DNA of 16,220 bases from positions 1-16,220 of the forward strand of contig CAYWJH010000077.1 of assembly GCA_964458555.1 (NCBI GenBank), read 5' to 3'. Both the position numbers and the translations under genes were made by a program. This document shows, one piece after another, positions 13,129-16,220 of this stretch; within the stretch, counting starts at the first letter, position 1; every line of letters begins with the position of its first letter. The notes below the pieces were generated by a model, which was given only the letters and a program-made list of their open reading frames with translations, ran no database searches and was not told the origin of the DNA. The stretch is from SLST01 sp964458555. GTDB taxonomy: Bacteria; Spirochaetota; Spirochaetia; DSM-27196; SLST01.

Positions 13129-15046
13129 GCCCACCGACGACCGTGCCGGCGACGTCGGCATCTCGCTGCGCGACGAGCAGGCGCCGCAGTCGGACACCCG
13201 GTTCCGCCGCATCGAGAACGCCGTTAATCTCATCGCGCTTCTCATGCTCGGGCTCCTGCCTATCGCGGAAATCGTTACGCGCACCGTCTTCCGCGCCGGG
13301 ATCAAGGACGCGTCGATCTTCATCCAGCAGTTCGTTCTGCTCGTCGGGTTCCTCGGTGGCATGCTCGCCGCGCGCGAGGACGCCCATCTCTCGGTCGCGG
13401 CGGCTTCGCTCATCAGGTCGCAGCGCGCAAGGAACACCGTCCGGACGATCAGCCACGTACTCGCCGTGGCCTTCACGACCGCCTTCGCGATAGCCGCGGT
13501 CGAATGGTGGATCACGGCCTTCGGCTCGGGCACGCTCGTCGGATTCGTGCCGATTCGCGTCTTCGCGGGGATCGTGCCGGTTGCGTTTGCCGTGATGGCG
13601 ATTCGCTTCGCCATTACCGCTCCACGTACGCGCACGGCGACGGTCGCGCTCGTCGGCGGTGTGCTGCTGGGATTGCTGCTCGCCGTGGGCTCGGCGATCA
13701 ACCTCGTTTACTCGCTCGCGCTCGAGATACCGGAGTTCGTCTTCGCGCTCGAGAGCTTCTGGTACGGGACGATGAACGCGATCGCGGTGCCGCTGCTCGT
13801 CGTGCTGCTCGTGACCGCGTTCATCGGCACGCCGCTGTTCGTCGTGCTCACCGGCGCGGCGTATCTGCTTTTCGCGAAGAACGTCGGCATCGTCGCGGTC
13901 ATCCCGAACGAGGGGTACGCGATGCTCACGTCGAACACGATCCCGGCGATCCCCATGTTCACCTTCGTGGGCTACGTGCTCTCCGAGAGCCGCGCCGGGA
14001 CGCGGCTCTTCCGCCTCTTCCGCGCGGCGCTCGGCTGGATTCCCGGCGGTATGGTCGTCGCGTCGATCATCGTCTCCGTCTTCTTCGCGACGTTCACCGG
14101 CGCGAGCGGCGTGGTCATCCTCGCGCTCGGCGGGTTGCTCTACGTCATCCTCCACAAGCGTGGCAAGCAGAGCGAGCGGTTCACCGTCGGTCTTCTCACC
14201 GGCGTGGGCGACCTGGGGCTGCTCTTCCCGCCGAGCCTCGTGCTCATCCTCTACGGAACGACCGCGCAGGTGAGCGTGCTCGACATGTTCCTCGGCGGGC
14301 TGCTGCCGGGTGTCATCACGGTCATCGTCTTCTGTATCGTCGGGATCGTCGTGTCGGTGCGACGCGGCGAGGAGCGCTACGCCTTCGAGCTGCGGGAGGC
14401 GTGGGCGGCGCTGCGCGAATCGGCATGGGAGATCCTCCTGCCCGTCATCATCATCGCCGGGTACTTCACCGGCACGACGACGCTCATCGAAACCGGGGCC
14501 GTCGCGGTGCTCTACGTCGTGATCGTCGAGGTTTTCGTCCACCGGGAGCTCGCGTGGAAGGACCTCATGCGCGCGGGCGTGAAGAGCGCGGTCATCATGG
14601 GCGGCGTCCTGATCATCCTCGCCGGCGCGCGCGGGCTCTCGTACTACATCGTCGACAGCAGGCTGCCCTTCGTGCTCATCGACTGGGTCGAGGCGAACAT
14701 AGGCAGCCGGCTCGTCTTCCTCCTGCTCTTGAACCTCGCGCTGCTCGTCGCCGGGTGTTTCATGGACATCTTCAGCGCGCTCGTGGTCATCGTGCCGCTG
14801 ATCCTGCCGCTCGGCGAGGTCTTTGGGCTGCACCCGGTCCACCTGGGCGTCATCTTCGTCTCGAACATGGCGCTCGGGTTCATCACCCCGCCGGTCGGGC
14901 TCGAGCTCTTCCTCGCCTCCTACCGGTTCGGCCTGCCGCTTGCGAAGATCTACCGGTACGTGCTGCCGTTCTTCGCGCTGCAGCTCGCCGCGGTGCTGCT
15001 CATCACCTACGTCCCGTGGTTCTCCACCGCGCTCATCGGCGGGTAG
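13106..15046 (+). CDS. dctM: Fused TRAP transporter permease (DctQM)
   Basis: A 646-residue inner-membrane protein that combines the small (DctQ, about residues 30-170) and large (DctM, about 220-646) TRAP subunits and uses a sodium or proton gradient to drive uptake. An extra hydrophobic helix near 178-206 joins the two parts, as expected to keep topology right. DctM marks include IPMFTFVGYVLSESR (282-296), FATFTGASG (327-335), GDLGLLFPPSLVLILYG (368-384) and GFITPPVGLELFLAS (591-605). The first 30 residues are polar and acidic. The GTG at 13106 overlaps dctP by 23 bp and is preceded by GGGAG; no ATG occurs before the first helix, so this start is likely. With dctP it makes a complete two-gene TRAP system. 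No TPR protein of the treponemal TPAT type is encoded beside it. Confidence 0.92.
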   Translation: MRTVPDAEPTDDRAGDVGISLRDEQAPQSDTRFRRIENAVNLIALLMLGLLPIAEIVTRTVFRAGIKDASIFIQQFVLLVGFLGGMLAAREDAHLSVAAASLIRSQRARNTVRTISHVLAVAFTTAFAIAAVEWWITAFGSGTLVGFVPIRVFAGIVPVAFAVMAIRFAITAPRTRTATVALVGGVLLGLLLAVGSAINLVYSLALEIPEFVFALESFWYGTMNAIAVPLLVVLLVTAFIGTPLFVVLTGAAYLLFAKNVGIVAVIPNEGYAMLTSNTIPAIPMFTFVGYVLSESRAGTRLFRLFRAALGWIPGGMVVASIIVSVFFATFTGASGVVILALGGLLYVILHKRGKQSERFTVGLLTGVGDLGLLFPPSLVLILYGTTAQVSVLDMFLGGLLPGVITVIVFCIVGIVVSVRRGEERYAFELREAWAALRESAWEILLPVIIIAGYFTGTTTLIETGAVAVLYVVIVEVFVHRELAWKDLMRAGVKSAVIMGGVLIILAGARGLSYYIVDSRLPFVLIDWVEANIGSRLVFLLLLNLALLVAGCFMDIFSALVVIVPLILPLGEVFGLHPVHLGVIFVSNMALGFITPPVGLELFLASYRFGLPLAKIYRYVLPFFALQLAAVLLITYVPWFSTALIGG

Positions 15047-15057
15047 GCGAGCCCCGC

Positions 15058-15109
15058 CCCCCGGACCGGTCCCTGCGCGCGCCTGTTTGACCGGCGCTCG
15101 CTCCGGGGG
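15058..15109. repeat. Inverted repeat around the ychF-like promoter
   Basis: CCCCCGGA (15058-15065) and TCCGGGGG (15102-15109) are perfect 8 bp complements separated by 36 nt. The left arm runs into the 10 bp palindrome GGACCGGTCC (15063-15072). The right arm abuts the -10 box at 15110. It may act as an operator, or as a long stem ending the TRAP mRNA; there is no T tract. Confidence 0.4.
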
Positions 15110-15115
15110 TAGTCT
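15087..15115 (+). promoter_or_regulatory. Predicted promoter of the ychF-like gene
   Basis: TTGACC (15087-15092), a 17 nt spacer and TAGTCT (15110-15115) fit a sigma-70 promoter. Seven bases lie between the -10 box and the ATG, none of them a ribosome binding site, so the mRNA would be leaderless or nearly so. Confidence 0.5.
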
Positions 15116-15122
15116 CCACGGT

Positions 15123-16199
15123 ATGAAAATCGGTCTCATCGGTCTTCCCAAGTCGGGCAAGACCACCATCTTCAACGCGCTCACCCGCTCGAACGCCGAA
15201 GTCGCCGACTACGCCTCGGGCCGCGTAGAGCCGAACCTCGCCGTCGTCGACGTCGAGGACCCGCGCGTCGACACGCTTTCAGAGATGTACGAGCCCAAGC
15301 GCACGATCTACGCGACGATCGACTTCATCGACTTCGTGGGCGTCGACCGCAGCGAGGGGAAGGAGCTGTTCAGCGGCAACGCGATGAACCTGGTCAAGAG
15401 TGCCGACGCGCTGGCGATCGTCGTGCGCAACTTCGCGAGCGACGTGCTCGACTCGAGCCTGGGCGCCGCGGACCCCGTGCGCGACGCGGAGGCGGTGAAC
15501 GCCGAGCTCCTGCTCTCCGACCTCGTGCTCGTGGAGACGCGGCTCGAGCGGATCGCCGCCGATCACCAGCGCGGCAAGAAGACGCCGCAGTCGCAGGCCG
15601 AGGAGAAGGTGCTGCAGATCCTCCACGAGGCGCTCGGCAACGACACCCCCGTGAGGGACATCGACCTGAACGACGACCAGCTGCGCACGATCTCCGGCTT
15701 CCAGTTCCTGTCGCAGAAAGAGGTGATGGTGATCGTGAACTCCGACGAGGAGCGCTACGGGCAATCCGACGAGGCCGTGGAGAGGATCAGGGCCGATCAC
15801 GCCACGGTCGAGTTCGCCGGCGACTTCGAGATGCAGCTCTCCCAGCTCGAGGAGGACGAGGCGGCCGACTTCATGGCCGACATGGGCATCACGCAGAGCG
15901 CGCGCAGCCGTCTCACGACGCTCGCCTACGAGTCGCTCGGTCTGATCAGCTTCTTCACCGTGGGGCCCGACGAGGTGCGCGCGTGGACGATCCGCCGCGG
16001 CGACACCGCCGTGGACGCCGCCGGGACCATTCACTCAGACCTCGCGCGCGGGTTCATCCGCGCCGAGTGCTTCACCTACGACGAGCTCGTGGAGGCCGGC
16101 AACGAGGCCGGCGTCAAGTCGGCCGGTCACTTCCGGCTCGAGGGCAAGGAGTACGAGGTCAAAGACGGCGACATCCTGAACATAAGATTCAGCGTGTAG
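15123..16199 (+). CDS. ychF: YchF/OLA1-like P-loop ATPase, divergent form
   Basis: YchF proteins are ribosome-associated Obg-family ATPases. This one has 358 residues. The P-loop is GLPKSGKTT (7-15), where standard YchF has GLPNVGKST. The G3 region keeps DFVG (70-73), but the following usual stretch (LVKGASKGEGLGN in typical members) is replaced by VDRSEGKELFSGN. The G4 site is NSDE (206-209), which keeps the NxxE form linked to ATP rather than GTP preference. Residues 120-190 are a helical, charged insertion, and the C-terminal TGS domain (about 275-357) is well kept: FFTVGPDEVRAWTIRRGD (277-294), ARGFIRAECFTYDELVEAG (308-326) and a final LEGKEYEVKDGDIL. It may be a paralogue of true YchF rather than the housekeeping copy. 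The ATG at 15123 is set by the P-loop and promoter; no ribosome binding site is present. Confidence 0.85.
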   Translation: MKIGLIGLPKSGKTTIFNALTRSNAEVADYASGRVEPNLAVVDVEDPRVDTLSEMYEPKRTIYATIDFIDFVGVDRSEGKELFSGNAMNLVKSADALAIVVRNFASDVLDSSLGAADPVRDAEAVNAELLLSDLVLVETRLERIAADHQRGKKTPQSQAEEKVLQILHEALGNDTPVRDIDLNDDQLRTISGFQFLSQKEVMVIVNSDEERYGQSDEAVERIRADHATVEFAGDFEMQLSQLEEDEAADFMADMGITQSARSRLTTLAYESLGLISFFTVGPDEVRAWTIRRGDTAVDAAGTIHSDLARGFIRAECFTYDELVEAGNEAGVKSAGHFRLEGKEYEVKDGDILNIRFSV

Positions 16200-16213
16200 C
16201 GGCCCGGGGCCGC
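16199..16213 (+). terminator. Possible terminator stem after the ychF-like gene
   Basis: GCGGCC (16199-16204) and GGCCGC (16208-16213) form a perfect 6 bp GC stem with a 3 nt loop, starting in the stop codon. The window ends 7 nt later and shows no T tract, so it is only a candidate. Confidence 0.3.
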
Positions 16214-16220
16214 CTGCCGC

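Noticed and set aside
12094..13701. A 535-codon minus-strand open frame opposite dctP and the start of dctQM
   Set aside because: No ribosome binding site or domain, and biased composition; the opposite strand has a signal peptide and DctP motifs.
13076..15184. A 702-codon open frame on the minus strand opposite dctQM
   Set aside because: The product is low-complexity, rich in Asp, Glu, Arg and His with no domain, as expected from the mirror frame of a GC-rich gene; the plus strand encodes a clear TRAP permease.

Overview
This 16.2 kb window is a gene-dense, GC-rich bacterial chromosome segment; third codon positions are almost all G or C. It carries 14 protein genes, no RNA genes, no insertion sequences and no CRISPR array. 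The organism looks like an anaerobic or facultative, diderm heterotroph. It has ferredoxin-dependent 2-oxoacid oxidation, butyrate kinase-type fermentation, a TRAP transporter, an HD-GYP protein and a Cys-anchored lipoprotein. The HD-GYP N-terminal region, the fused TRAP permease and the divergent YchF-like ATPase suggest a high-GC member of the Spirochaetota. That placement is inference from general family resemblance, not proof.

Layout. (1) 1-2716: the end of a cyclophilin-type peptidyl-prolyl isomerase, then a two-part protein made of an MFS transporter and a C-terminal HEAT-repeat domain. (2) 2776-4168: a small cupin protein running tail-to-tail into an HD-GYP phosphodiesterase; their 3' ends overlap by 29 bp. 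(3) 4262-9574: an apparent six-gene operon with a perfect -35 box. It encodes a Cys-rich protein of unknown function, a two-cluster ferredoxin subunit (vorD), the alpha subunit (vorB), a fused TPP-beta/gamma subunit (vorA-vorC), butyrate kinase (buk) and phosphate butyryltransferase (ptb). (4) 9661-11183: a DUF456 membrane protein and a Gfo/Idh/MocA oxidoreductase. (5) 11180-12001: a minus-strand lipoprotein whose stop codon overlaps that of the oxidoreductase. (6) 12130-15046: a TRAP transporter (DctP plus fused DctQM), divergent from the lipoprotein. (7) 15123-16199: a YchF-like P-loop ATPase.

How the genes work together. Region 3 is a complete energy-conserving pathway. The Vor complex would oxidise a 2-oxoacid, probably the branched-chain ones from Val/Leu/Ile, to an acyl-CoA with reduction of ferredoxin. 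Ptb would swap CoA for phosphate, and Buk would make ATP and release a branched or straight short-chain acid. The protein leading this operon carries four clusters of Cys/His ligands and has no function I can name. The other genes are mostly housekeeping or transport functions.

Points that stand out: several promoters whose -10 box sits 6-9 nt from the start codon with no good ribosome binding site (possible leaderless mRNAs); a TRAP binding protein lacking the usual carboxylate-binding arginine; the MFS-HEAT fusion; and two gene pairs with overlapping 3' ends. I found no mobile, defence or phage system.
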